This document shows positions 48,256 to 60,291 of a stretch of 64,000 nt of DNA, piece after piece. Under the pieces are notes generated by a model. That model ran no database searches. It had not been told where the DNA came from and was given only the letters and a program-made list of their open reading frames with translations. The position numbers were made by a program, and so were the translations under genes. Source of the DNA: Inia geoffrensis (taxonomy: Eukaryota > Chordata > Mammalia > Artiodactyla > Iniidae); assembly GCA_036417435.1 (NCBI GenBank), contig CM070904.1, positions 37,854,408 to 37,918,407 on the forward strand, read 5' to 3'. Every line of letters starts with the position of its first letter. Position 1 is the first letter of the stretch.

Positions 48256-48326
48256 TTGGCCAAAAAGGGCATATGCGTTTTTTCCTGAATATATTCGGAA
48301 AAAAAGCATACGCCCTTTTTGGCCAA
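48256..48326. mobile_element. Palindromic mariner-type MITE, unit 4
   Basis: The best-preserved copy: TTGGCCAAAAAGGGCATATG on the left pairs with CATACGCCCTTTTTGGCCAA on the right, around an AATATATT centre, with few mismatches over 71 bp. Confidence 0.88.
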
Positions 48327-49882
48327 TTGCAATCATTGTCGAAGTTGTGCCTCTTTACACGTGCTTTAAAGGCGACTCCAATCTACCTCTTGAAATCTGT
48401 TTCCTGCAATTCTCCCTTGCTTTCAAATCCTCTTCGTTGCCTTACCTCGATATATTTTTGGACAATAGCTGTCCTTTATAACCCTGCAGGTTTGTGAATT
48501 TCAGTGCCCCTGAGCTCCATTTTTCAACTCGCTTTTTTGTGAACTGGCTGCCAAACCGCAGGCTGCCAAACTTCAGGCCCTATTCTGGTTCCGGGACGGC
48601 AGGCTGAGCCTTTGGTTAATTCTTCTTCCTGATGGGAAATTAGAGTGAGATGTGCCTGTTCAAACAGCTACACCTAGTCTCTCATTGGTTCCCCCTTTTC
48701 CCATCCATCCTCCGCACAAATTGCAAACTGTGCAAAACAGGAGGTTAAAGGCGCTGATTCTCCAATTGGAGAGATTGTTAGGAAAGCGGCTGGAAAGGCA
48801 AACCCGAGCAGCAGATGAAAAATGAGGTGCGTTTTAGAAACCTTTCCTGATCACACGGTGTACCATTCTCTGGGTTTCCCATGCATGTTTTAGATGAAGG
48901 AAGATTCCCTTAAACCAGGAGAGTTCGGACCCATGGAATGGGTAGCATGCAGTATTGCTTTAAAGGGTCTGCATTTGCTCACCCAAGCTCACCAAGCCTC
49001 TCAGCCCCAAGTGTCCAGCCTTATGTCTTACCCAGCTGTGGGTGTAGATGTGGTCAATCCAGGTTGCATCATAGCCCCTGAAGGAATTTTGTAAGAATTT
49101 CTCTCTCTTTCGCTGTCTTTGTGTTTTGTTTTTGAAATTTATTTTTATAATGAGGTTTAGCTGATTTTCACTGCTGTGTTTATGCAGCTCTACACACACT
49201 TGATTCACTTACAGAGACATATCAATACATAGGTTTTACGATTCTTACTAGTCAGATATATTCTTTTGCGGTGACTAGGGGGGTTGAGTCCAGTTCCTTG
49301 AGCAAGGAGTAGGTCTTGTCTATTACATATTTGGTGTATGGAACGGTATCTGTGCTAATTTCAAACTCTGGTTTTATGCATCACCCCACCTCACCGTTCC
49401 CCTTAAGCAGGCATAAGTGTGTTTTCTAAATGTGTGACGTTGTTCTGTTTTGTAATTCATTTCATCTGTAGCCAGGTTTACATTCCCTGTATAAGTGATA
49501 TCTTATGAAAAGTTTCTTTTTCTGTGCGATTTATTTCACTTAGAATCATCGTACCTAAATCCACTCATTATGCTGCTACTAGCCTTATGACATTGATTTC
49601 ATGGCTGAGTGATTCCATTGTACATAATTACAACTTCTTTATCCATTTTTCTCTTTCCTGGAATATTTAAGGTGTACAGAAGTCGAGGTTCTTGTAAGCA
49701 GAGCAACTATAAAGTTTGCAGTGCCTGTGTCTTGTTGATTTTTAGCTTTCCCAAGAGATACGCCCATGAGTGGAAGTGCCCTATGCTCTGTAGCTCTGTT
49801 TTTAGGTATTTTAGGAAACACCATACACTTCTGCTGTTGGCAGAGTGGCTGTTGGCAATTTACATCCTGCCCATCAGCGTGC
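48256..49882 (-). repeat. Array-1 unit 4, truncated at the inverted junction
   Basis: MITE (48256-48326), spacer to about 49125, L1 3' part from 49140 to 49882. The unit breaks off at CATCCTGCCCATCAGCG, before the next MITE position, and abuts plus-oriented L1 of array 2. Confidence 0.86.
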
Positions 49883-52800
49883 AGAAAGAAGTAGCTGTCC
49901 TTGTACACAGTGGAATAGTACCCATGGAAAGAATGAAACAGTGCCGTTTGTACCACCATAGAAGGACCTAGACATAATCATCCCACTTGAAGTAAGAAAG
50001 AAACTGAAAGACAGATATCCTATGACATCACTTATAGGTGTTACCAGAAATTGATACCCACGAACATATTTCCAAGAGAAGGACATGCATGAATTAAGAT
50101 AACAAAATTATTTTTAACCAAATATAAAGGTGTAAGGAATGAATGAATTAGGATATGGGGGTTAACAGACATGTACTAACACATGAAATATATAATCACA
50201 AAATGCCTTTGTAATACCAAGAGAGGTCTACTAAACACTCTGTAATAACCTACAGGGAAAGGAACCAAAGGTGAATAGAATGATACATAGATATAATGAA
50301 CCAGATTCTGTAAACGTAGAAGAAACACAACATTTTAATCAAATTTGCTCTGATAATTAATAAAAATTAAATTTATAAAACAAATTAGATATACGGAGAT
50401 ATTAGCTCTTCGGGTGTGCCCTGACACATTCCACTCTAATTTGCAGCCTACTAACACGACTTCCAGGAAGGCTGTACTGCCCACAAACCGAGTTGGAAAT
50501 GTAGAAATGCTGCCGCCTTGTGGCCGTTTCCCGCAAGAGCGGCTTTAAGCCCACAGCTAATGGTCACTTAACATTCACAAGGGCTGTAAAGGACACCTGC
50601 TCTCAAAAACTGTCCTGAGGTAGGGAATGGCCAAAAAAATTCAAAACAGGCAAAATGTTAAAGAAGATAGTATGAAGAGGTAAGTTTGACTCTCTGTTAA
50701 AATAAAGGAAAATGGATAAAACTCAAACTCAGGAATTATTAGACTCATGCAAATCTAATCTACAAAAAGGTTTCAACTCACACTAGTCGACTGACCTTCA
50801 GCAAAAAGTCTACAAACAATAAATGCTGAAGGGATTTTAGAGAATTGTGTACCCTCTAGCTTCTGGTGAGATATAAAGTGGTAACAGCCAATAATGAGAA
50901 CAGAAAGGAGCTGCGTTAAAAAATTGGGGTACTATTCAATCCAGCAGGCGCACCACTGGGCCTGTCACCTGAGAAGACCAGAATCCAGAAGACACAGGCT
51001 GCAAAAGCTGCACTGAAGCCTTATTCACAATAGCCAAGACATGGAAGCAACCTAAATGTCCATCAACAGATAAAGAATAAGTAGTCCATGTACACAGTGG
51101 AATATTAGCCATGGAAAACAATGAAACACTGCTCTTTGAGGCACCATTGATGAGGCTAGAGATAATCACGGAACATGAGATAAGTCGGAAAGCAAAAGAC
51201 CTATATCCTATGATGTCACTTATAGGTGTTATCTAATAACTGACACAAATAAACGTATTTCCACAGAGAAGGACACTCACAGATTTAGAAAACAACTATG
51301 CTTATCTAAAAGGAAAGGTGGGCGGAATGGATAAATTAAGATTAGTGTTACTATACGTATACAAATACATATTATATACATATATCAAAAAGACCCACCA
51401 TATAGCAAGGGAGGTCTACGGAACACTCTGTAATATTTTACATGGGAAGAGGATCTATACATGAATAGACATATATGATGTACAAATGAACCAGATTGTG
51501 TACAACTAGGACAAACAATATTGTAATCATTACCCTGATTACAAAAATTAAAACAACCAACAAGAAGTAATGAGATATAAACTTATGGGGGTTTCTCCTG
51601 GCACATTCCGTTCTAATTTACAGCCTAGGAATACGACTTCCAGAAAGGCTCTGCAGCCCTAATACCCAGATGGGAGAATGGAGAAATGATGCCTCCTTGT
51701 GGCTGTTTCACACAACAGTTTTAAACCCAGTGCAAAAGGTCACTAAATATTCACCAAACTTGCAGTTCTGTAATGACACCTGCCCACCAAAAAAAATCCT
51801 GGGGTCGAAAATCAAACAAAAAATTCAAAAGAGGCCAACCTTCCAAGAAGACAATTTCAACAGGTATATTGTACTCATACTTTTTTCTTTTTTTTTTTTA
51901 ACACAAAAGAAAAAGGCGTGGAAAAATGATGAATTTTAGGAATAATTAAAGACATGCAAACCCAAATTACAAAAACCTATCAGCTCACAGCAGTCACAAT
52001 GGCCATTAGCAAAAATGCTGCAAACAATAAATGCTGTAAGGGATTGTGGAGAAATGCGTACCCTCGGTTCTAAGGGGAACGTGATAAGAGCCGCTAATGA
52101 AAACACAATGGAGGTGCTTTGAAAAGGGAAACATTGAGCTACCAGTCAATCAGTCACACCCACTGCTGGGCCTATCACCTGAGAAGATGAGAATCAAAAA
52201 CTCACAGGCTGGCCATCCTGCACTCCAGCAATATTTACCACAGCCAACACCTGGAAGCAGTGAAAATGTCCATCAACAGAGGATTGCACCAAGAAGAAGT
52301 CCATGTACACAATGGAGTATTACTCCAATAAAAAATATAAATTAAATTTAAAAAACAAACAAAAGTGAGGAGACATCTGCTTTTGTCGGTTTATCCGGGC
52401 ACATTCCACTCTTAATTTATGACCATGGAACACCATTGGTCGGAAGGTCTGTTTCCCTATTACCAGCGTGGGGAACATAGAAAGGCTGCCGCACTCTGGC
52501 CATTACCTGCAAAAGCAGCTTTAAAGCCTGTGCTAATGGTCATGTCACTTGTTCATGTGAACAAGTACTGCAGGGGTGTAAATGAAACCTGCCCTAACAA
52601 TGTCTTGAGGGAGGTAATGGCCAAAAAATTTCAAAATGTGACACATACTTTAAGAAAACACTTTGAAGAACTAAGCTGTAATCACAGTTTGAAAAATAAA
52701 AAGGACATGTCTTAAAGCTCAATTTCAACGGATTATGAGACACATGCAAATTCAACCACAAAGATGTATCAGCTCACACCACTCAGAATACCCATCAGCA

Positions 52801-54280
52801 AGAAAACTACAAACAATAAATGCTGAAGGTGTTGTGGAGAAATGCATACCCTCAACTTTTAAGTGGGACGTAACCTGGAAAGAGCCACTAATGAGAACAG
52901 AATGGAGGTGCCTTTAAAGGGCAATCATTGAGCTACCATATGATCCAGGAGGCCCATTCCTGGACCTATAACCTTAGAAGACAGAATTGGAAAGACACAG
53001 GCAGGCAAATCTGCATTGTACAGTATTACAATAGCCAAGACATGGAAGTAACCAAAAGTCCACCAACGGATGGGTGGACAGAGAAGAGCTGATACATGTA
53101 CAGATGGAATATTAGCCAAGGAAAAAAATGAAACAATGCCATTTCCAGCACCATAGATGAGTCTAGAGGTAATCATGCAACTGGTAGTAAGTGAGAAAGC
53201 AAAAGACACATATCCTATGATATCACTTATAGGTTTTACCTAAATATTGATACCAATGAAGATATTTCCACAGAGAAAGGCAATCACAGATTCATTAAAC
53301 CAACTTATGTTTCACCAAATGGAAAGGTGTGAGGACTGGATACATTATGATATTGGGGTTAACAGAGATATACATAATCAATAAACACCTACGGCATACC
53401 AAGAGAAGACTACTCAACATTGTGTCATAACCTACATGAGAAAAGGATCTGAAGAAGAATAGATATGTGTATATGAGTAAAAGAACCACATCTTCACACC
53501 TAGAGCAATCAAAACATTGTAATCAAATTTGCTGTGATAAAAAATAAAAATTAAAATAACGAACAAGAAGTAATGAGACATAATTTTAAGGGGATTTTCC
53601 TGACACATTCTGTTCTAATTTACAGCCTAGAACACAACTTCGATTATGGCTCTGTAGCCCTAGTAACTAGATTTGATAAGGAGATATGCTGTCACCTTCT
53701 GGCCGTTTCACACAACAGCAGCTTTAAACCCAGCGCTAATGGTCACTTAATATTCAAAATAGTTGCAGGCCTGTCCGTGACACCTGCCATCAAAAAAAAA
53801 ATCCTGGGGTCGTATGTAGACCAGAAAATTCAAAAGACATCAACATTTCAAGAAGACAATTTTAAGAGGCAGATTTTGTCTTGTCTTTTCTTTAAATAAA
53901 AGGGTATTGAAAACTGCTCCACATCAGCAATTTAAAAAGACATGCAAATCCAATTACAGAAATGTTCACCTCACAGCTGTCAGAATGATCTTCAGCAAAA
54001 AGTCTACAAAGAATAAATGCTGAAGGGGTTTCAGAGAAATGTGTACCCTCTAGCTGCTGGGGGATGTAAACTGGTAACCGCCAGTAATGAGAACATAATG
54101 GAGGTGCTTTTAAGGGTAAAAATTGAGCTACCATGTGTTCTAGTAGGTCCTCTGATGCGCCTATCACCTGAGCAGAGCAGAATGGAAAAGACACAGGCTG
54201 ACAATCCTGCACTTCAGGAACATTTAACGTAGCCAAGACTTGGAAGAAACCAAAGTGTCCATCAACAGAAAAATGCAAAA
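49883..54280 (+). repeat. Higher-order block 1 of array 2
   Basis: It begins with a short L1 3' part (TACACAGTGGAATAG at 49901). Four spacers follow at about 50396, 51570, 52368 and 53570, each with its L1 part. The subunit starting at 51570 is short (about 800 bp) because its L1 part stops after the TACACAATGGAGTATTAC region and lacks the 3' UTR. Confidence 0.88.
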
Positions 54281-57200
54281 AGAGGAAGTGGTCCATGTAA
54301 ACAATGGAATATTAGCCATGGAAAACAATGAAACAGTGCCGTTTGAACCACCATACAAGGACCTAGAAATAATCACCTAACTTGAAGTAAGAAAGAAACT
54401 GAAAGACAGATATCCTATGACATCACTTCTAGGTGTTACCTAAAAGTTGATACTCATGAACTTATTCCCAAGAGAAGGAAAAGCATGGATTAAGAAAATA
54501 AAATTACGTTTAACCAATTGGAAAGGTGTAAGGAATGAATGAATTACGATACGGGGCTTAACAGACATGTACTAATACGTATGAAATATATAATCACAAA
54601 GTACCTATGGAATACCAAGAGAGGTCTACTCAACACTCTATCATGGGAAAGGATCAAAAGATGAATAGACAGTTACATTGATATGATGAACCAGAGTCTG
54701 TACACCTAGAAGAAACAACATTTTTTCTCAAATCTGTCTGGTAGCTAATAAAATTAAATTTAAAAAACAAAGAAGAAGTAGGAGATATAAGCTCTTGGGG
54801 GTTTGCCCTGGCACATTCCACTCTAATTTGCAGCCTGCTAACACGATTTCCAAGAAGGCTCTGTTGCCCAAGAACCCAGAGTTGGAAATGTAGAAATGCT
54901 GCCACCTTGTGGCCGTTTCCCGCAAGAGCGGCTTTAAGCCCACAGCTAATGGTCACTTAACATTCACAAGGACTCAGGGCTGTAAAGGACACCTGCCCTC
55001 AAAAATTGTGCTGAGGTCGGGAATGGACAATAAAATTCAAAACAGGCAAATTTTTCAAGAAGATAGTATGAAGAGGTAAGTTTGACTCACTCTCTGTTAA
55101 AATAAAGGAAAATGGACAAAAGCTCAAACTCCGGAATTATTAGACTCATGCAAATCTAATGTACAAAACGGTTTCAACTCACACCAGTCGACTGACCATC
55201 AGCAAAAAGTCTACAAACAATAAATGCTGAACGGGTTTTAAGGAACTGTGTACCCTTTAGCTGCTGGTGAGATGTAAAGTGGTAACAGCCAATAATGAGA
55301 ACAGAAAGGAACTTCGTTTAAAAGTAAAAATTGAGGTAACATTCAATCCAGCAGTCACACCACTGGGCCTCTCACCTGAGAAGACCAGAATCGAGAAGAC
55401 CCAGGTGGCAAAAGCTGCACTGCAGCCTTATTCACAATAACGAAGACATGGAAGCAACCTAAATGAATGTCCATCAACACATGAATGGATAAAGAAGAAG
55501 TGGTCCATGTACACAATGGAATATTAGCCATGGAAAACAATGAAACACTGCTCTTTGAGGTACCATAGATGAGCCTAGAGATAATCACAGAACATGAGGT
55601 AAGTTGGAAAGCAAAAGACATATATCCTATGATATCACTTGTAGGTGTTACCTAACAACTGACAAAAGTGGACATATTTCCACAGAGAAAGACACACACA
55701 GACTTAAAAAACAAACTGCGTATCTAAAAGGAAAGGTGGGCAGAATGGATAAATTAAGATTAGCGTTACCATACGTATACAAATACATATTATATACATA
55801 TATCAAAAAGACCGACAATAGAGTAAGGGAGGTCTACGGAACACTCTGTAATATTTTACATAGAAAGAGGATCTGTACATGAATAGACATATATAATGTA
55901 CAAATGAACCAGATTGTGTACACCTAGGACAAACAATATTCTAATCATTACCCCGATTAAAAAAAATTTTTAAGCCAAGAAGAAGTAATGAGATATAAAC
56001 TTATGGGCGTTTCTCCTAGCATATTCCATTCTAATTTACAACCTAGGAACACGACTTCTAGAAAGGCTCTGCTGCCCTAGTACCCAAATTTGGGAATGGA
56101 GAAATGCTGCCTCCTTGTGGCCGTTTCCCACAACAGCAGATTTAAACCCAGTGCTAATGGTCACTAAATATTCACCAAACTTGCAGGTCTGTAAATTACA
56201 TCTGCCCTCCAAAACAATGTTGGGATTGAAAGTCGACCAAAAATTTCAAAAGAGAGCAATCTTCCAAGAAGACAGTTTCAACAGGTATATTGTACTCACA
56301 CGTTTTTCTTTTCTTTTTTAACACAAAAGAAGACGTGGAAAAATTATGAATTTTAGGAATAATTAAAGACATGCAAACCCAAATTACAAAAACCTATCAG
56401 CTCACAGCAGTCACATTGGTCATTAGCAAAAATGCTGCAAACAATAAATGCTGTAAGGGATTGTGGAGAAATGCGTACCCTCGGTTCTAAGGGGGACGTG
56501 GTAAGAGCCGCTAATGAAAACACAGTGGAGGTGCTTTGTAAAGGGAAACATTGAGCTACTAGTCAATCAGTCACACCCACTGCTGGGCCTATCACCTGAG
56601 AAAATCAGAATCAAAAACTCACAGGCTGGCAATCCTGCACTCCAGCAATATTTACCATAGCCAACACTTAGAAGCAACGAAAATGTCCATCAACAGAGGA
56701 ATGCACCAAGGAGAAGTGGTCCATGTACACAATCGAATATTACTCCAATAAAAATATAAATTAAATTTAAAAAACAAACAAAAGTGAAGAGACATCTGCT
56801 TTTGTCGGTTTATCTGGGCACATTCCAGTCTAATTTATGACCATGGAACACCATTGGTCGGAAGGTCTGTTTCCCTAGTACCAGCATGGGGAACATAGAA
56901 AGGCTGCCGCACTCTGGCCATTACCTGCAAAAGCAGCTTTAAAGCCTGTACTAATGGTCATGTCACTTATTCTTGTGAACAAGTACTGCAGGGGTGTAAA
57001 TGAAACCTATCCTAAAAATATCTTGAGGGAGGTAATGGCCAAAAAATTTCAAAATGTGACACATACTTTAAGAAAACACTTTGAAGAACTAAGCTGTAAT
57101 CACAGTTTGAAAAATAAAAAGGACATGTCTTAAGGCTCAATTTCAACGGATTATGAGACACATGCAAATTCAAACACAAAGAGGTATCAGCTCACACCAC

Positions 57201-58140
57201 TCAGAATACCCATCAGCAAGAAAACTACAAACAATAAATGCTGAAGGTGTTGTGGAGAAATGCATACCCTCAACTTTAAGTGGGATGTAACCTGGAAAGA
57301 GCCACTAATGAGAACATAATGGTGGTGCCTTTAAAAGGTAAACACTGAGCTACCATATCATACAGGAGGACCACTCCTGAGCCTATAACATAAGAAGACA
57401 GAATTGGAAAGACACAGGCAGGCAAATGTGCATTGCAGCAGTATTACAATATCCAAGACATGGAGGCAACCAAAAAGTCCATCAAGCATTGAGTGGACAA
57501 AGCAGAACTGGTACATGTACAGATGGAATACTAGCTCGGGAAAAAAATGAAACAATGCCATTTGCAGCGCCATAGATGATTCTAGAGGCAATCAGGCAAA
57601 TTGTACTAAGACAGCAAAAGACACATATCCTGTAATATCATTTATAGGTGTCACCTAAAAATTGATACCAATGAAGATATTTCCACAGAGAAAGACAATC
57701 ACAGATTCATTAAACCAACTTATGGTTCACCAAATGGAAAGGTGTGAAGATTGGATAAATTAGGATATTGGGGTTAACATAGGTATAGAAGCACATGTGA
57801 AATATATAATCAGCAAAGACCTACGGAATACCAAGAGAAGACTACTCAGCATTGTATCATAACCTACACGAAAAGACGATCAGAAGAAGTATAGATATAT
57901 ATATGTGTATAAAAGAATCACATGTTGCACACCTAGAACAAAGAAAACATTGTAATCAAATTTGCTATGATAAAATATAAAAAGTTAAAAAAAGAACAAG
58001 AAGTAGTGAGACATAAACTTAAGGGGCTTTTTGCTGGTACATTGCCTTCTCATTTACAACCAGAACACGACTTCCATTAAGGCTCTGTCATCACTAATAA
58101 AGCAGCTTTATAAGCAATGTTGAAGGTAGCTTAAAAGAAG
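54281..58140 (+). repeat. Higher-order block 2 of array 2
   Basis: It starts with the same L1 part (AACAATGGAATATTAGCC at 54300) and has spacers at about 54778, 55985, 56788 and 58005. The second subunit has the same 800-bp length and the same missing 3' UTR as in block 1, showing that the deletion predates the block duplication. The last spacer is cut near 58115. Confidence 0.88.
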
Positions 58141-58389
58141 TCTCACTAATTGATAGTAACAAGAAAACAAACAAAAGTAAAAATCTCACTGCAAAAAATA
58201 TACATAGAGTAAGGGTAGCAGATCACACTTATTAAACTTCTGTAAAGAATAAAAGACAACAGTAGTATTTTTTTTTAAAAAAAAGGGGGGGCCCCAAATA
58301 AATCAGAAATGAAAGAGATGATGTTACAACAGCCACCACAGAAATACAAACCATCCTAAGATACAGGGTAACTCAGGGCTCAGACTGGA
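58141..58389. other. Junction region with homopolymer block and L1 ORF2 scrap
   Basis: At 58268-58295 the sequence is T9, A8, G7 and C4 in succession, an unusual run of four homopolymers. It is followed at 58297-58365 by a plus-strand L1 ORF2 scrap (CACCACAGAAATACAAACC). No gene is visible. This may be a breakpoint, or a low-quality spot in the assembly. Confidence 0.65.
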
Positions 58390-58704
58390 CAGAGCCCACT
58401 CTCCATTCCCCTTTACATGACTGATAGGGGCCTCAGGAACTGAGGAGGGGGTCTCTGATGGGAGGCACAAGATAGAAGATGTTAGGCATTAAGATTACTA
58501 CATTCATCTTAAACGTGCCTGAACTACATTCACACGAGATGATTTTGTCCTGTATGTACATGGGCACCTCTAGTCGGAACTGCAGATCTTTGGCTTCACC
58601 ACCTCTACTGACAGCATTAGCTTCACCTGCTGTGGACCATCTCCTGTAGGATTTCTAGAACTACAAAGCATCGAAGCTTCACAGGACCCAGCGTCTGTGT
58701 GACT

Positions 58705-58766
58705 CCACTCAGAGTCTCAGAGTCTCTGTTGCACTCAGAGACTCAGAGTCTCAACAGAGACTCAAC
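58705..58766. repeat. Short duplicated CTCAGAGTCTC motif cluster in the L1 5' UTR
   Basis: The words ACTCAGAGTCTCAGAGTCTC and CACTCAGAGACTCAGAGTCTC occur in direct succession with inverted complements (GAGACTC), so the 60-bp stretch can form small hairpins. It is probably a local slippage duplication. Confidence 0.7.
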
Positions 58767-59298
58767 TCTTGGAGGGCACACACAAAGTAGTGTGCACATC
58801 AGTACCCAGGGGAAGGAAAAGTGACCCTGTAGATGAATGACCAGACCTAGCTGCTGGTTTTAGATGGTCTCCTGCAGAGGTGGGGAGTGGCTGTGGCTCA
58901 CCATGGGGACAATGACACTGGCAGCAGAAGTTCTGGGAAATACTCCTTGTTGTGTGCCCTCCCAGAGTCTGCCATTAGCCCCACCAACAGCAAGGTAGGC
59001 TCCAGTGTTGGGTTGCCTCAGGCCAAACAACTAACAGGGAGGGAACCCAGCCCTATGCATCAGCAGACAAGTGGATTAAGCTTTTTATTAAAGTTTTATT
59101 TAATCTGCAGATAAGCAGATTAAAGCTCTGCCCACCAAACCAACACCTAGCTCTACCCACCAGCAGTCCCTCCCATCAGGAAGCTTGCACAAGCCTCTAA
59201 AATAGACTCATCCACCAGAGAGCAGACAGCAGAAGCAAGAAGAGCTACAATTCTGTAGCCTGTGGAACAAAAACCACATTCACAGAAAGATAGACAAA

Positions 59299-60275
59299 AT
59301 GAAAAGGTGGAGGACTTTGTACCAGATCAAGGAACAAGATAAAACCCCAGAAAAACAACAAAATGAGGTAGGGAGAGGCAACCTTCCAGAAAAAGGATTC
59401 AGAATAATGATAGTGAAGATGATCCAAGACCTTGGAAAAATAATGGAGGCAAAGATCGAGAAGTTGCAAGAACTGCCTAACAAAGACCTGGAAGAATTAA
59501 GGAACAAACACCTAGAAGAATTAAAGAACAAACAAACAAAGATGCACAATACAATAAGTGAAATGAAAAATACACTAGAAGGAATCAGTAGCAGAATAAC
59601 TGGCAGAAGAACGGATAAGTGACCTGGAAGACAGAAAGGTGGAAATCACTGCCATGGAACAGAATAAAGAAAAAGAATGAAAATAAATGAAGACCCCCTA
59701 AGAGACCTCTGGGACAATATTAAACGCAACAACATTCGCATCATAGGGGTCCTAGACGGAGAAGAGAGAGAGAAAGGACGTGAGAAAATATTTGAAGAGA
59801 TTATAGTCGAAAACTTCCCTAGCATGGGAAAAGAAATAGCCACCCAAGTCCAGGAAGTGCAGAGAGTCCCAGGCAGGATAAACCAAAGGAGAAAAATGCC
59901 GAGATACATAGTAATCAAACTGACAAAAATTAAAGACAAAGAAAAATTATTGAAAGCAACAAGGGAAAAATGACAACATACAATGGAACTCCCATGTGGT
60001 TAACAGCTGATTTCTCAGCAGAAAATCTACAAGCCAGAAGGGAGTGGCTTGATAAATTTAAAGTGATGAAAGGGAAGTACCTACAACCAAGATTACTCCA
60101 CCCAGCAAGGATCTCATTCAGATTCGATGGAGAAATCAAAAGCTTTACAGACAAGCAAGAGCTGAGAGAATTTGGCACCACCAAACCAGCTCTACAACAA
60201 ATGCTAAAGGAACTTCTCTATGTGGGAAATACAAGAGAAGAAAAGGACCCACCAAGACAAACCCATAACAATTAA
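59299..60275 (+). pseudogene. L1 ORF1, broken
   Basis: It starts at the ATG at 59299 (MKRWRTLYQIKEQDKTPEKQ). A coiled-coil region extends to 59622, then a frame change leads to 59677-59973 (NIRIIGVLDGEEREKG, the RRM entry). A second change leads to 59970-60275, the C-terminal domain (SRISFRFDGEIKSF-like text, ending HNN). The total span of about 325 codons is a full-length ORF1. At least two frame breaks are present. Confidence 0.9.
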
Positions 60276-60291
60276 GAAAATAGTAATAGGA

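Larger units (their letters stand above)
41335..49882 (-). repeat. Array 1: tandem repeat of L1 3' fragment plus spacer, minus-oriented
   Basis: A block of roughly 0.8-0.9 kb of minus-oriented L1 3' sequence and 0.4-0.9 kb of non-L1 spacer recurs head to tail. The landmark TTAGAGTGGAATG or its variants occurs at about 43360, 45066, 46803 and 48641, a period of about 1.7-1.84 kb. A second landmark (TTTTAGGAAACACCATACAC and variants) recurs near 44500, 46230, 48065 and 49810. Units 3 and 4 are about 93-95% identical by eye; unit 2 is more divergent and unit 1 most divergent. Units 2-4 carry a mariner MITE that unit 1 lacks. The array ends at 49882 in an inverted junction with array 2. Confidence 0.88.
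49883..58140 (+). repeat. Array 2: higher-order tandem repeat of L1 3' fragment plus spacer, plus-oriented
   Basis: The landmark CACATTCCACTCTAATTT or its variants occurs near 50428, 51598, 52398, 53598, 54808, 56013, 56815 and 58033. The spacings are 1170, 800, 1200, 1210, 1205, 802 and 1218, so the pattern repeats every four units, giving a 4.4-kb higher-order block present twice. Each unit has about 300 bp of spacer with no L1 similarity, followed by L1 ORF2 C-terminal and 3' UTR sequence. Matching subunits in the two blocks are about 95% identical by eye; different subunits are clearly more divergent. No MITE is present. Confidence 0.9.

Noticed and set aside
49700..49960. Inverted junction as an L1 twin-priming event
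   Set aside because: Twin priming would invert only the 5' part of one L1; here the left arm reaches the L1 3' end and continues into spacer and further units.
52547..52567. Palindromic ACTTGTTCATGTGAACAAGT as a steroid-receptor element
   Set aside because: Spacing and halves do not fit the usual 3-base-spaced receptor site, and the counterpart in block 2 (near 56965) has decayed.
49883..58140. CRISPR-like or classical simple satellite array
   Set aside because: Units of 0.8-1.2 kb made of L1 3' sequence and spacer, in a mammalian genome; far too long and complex for CRISPR and too few copies for a classical satellite.
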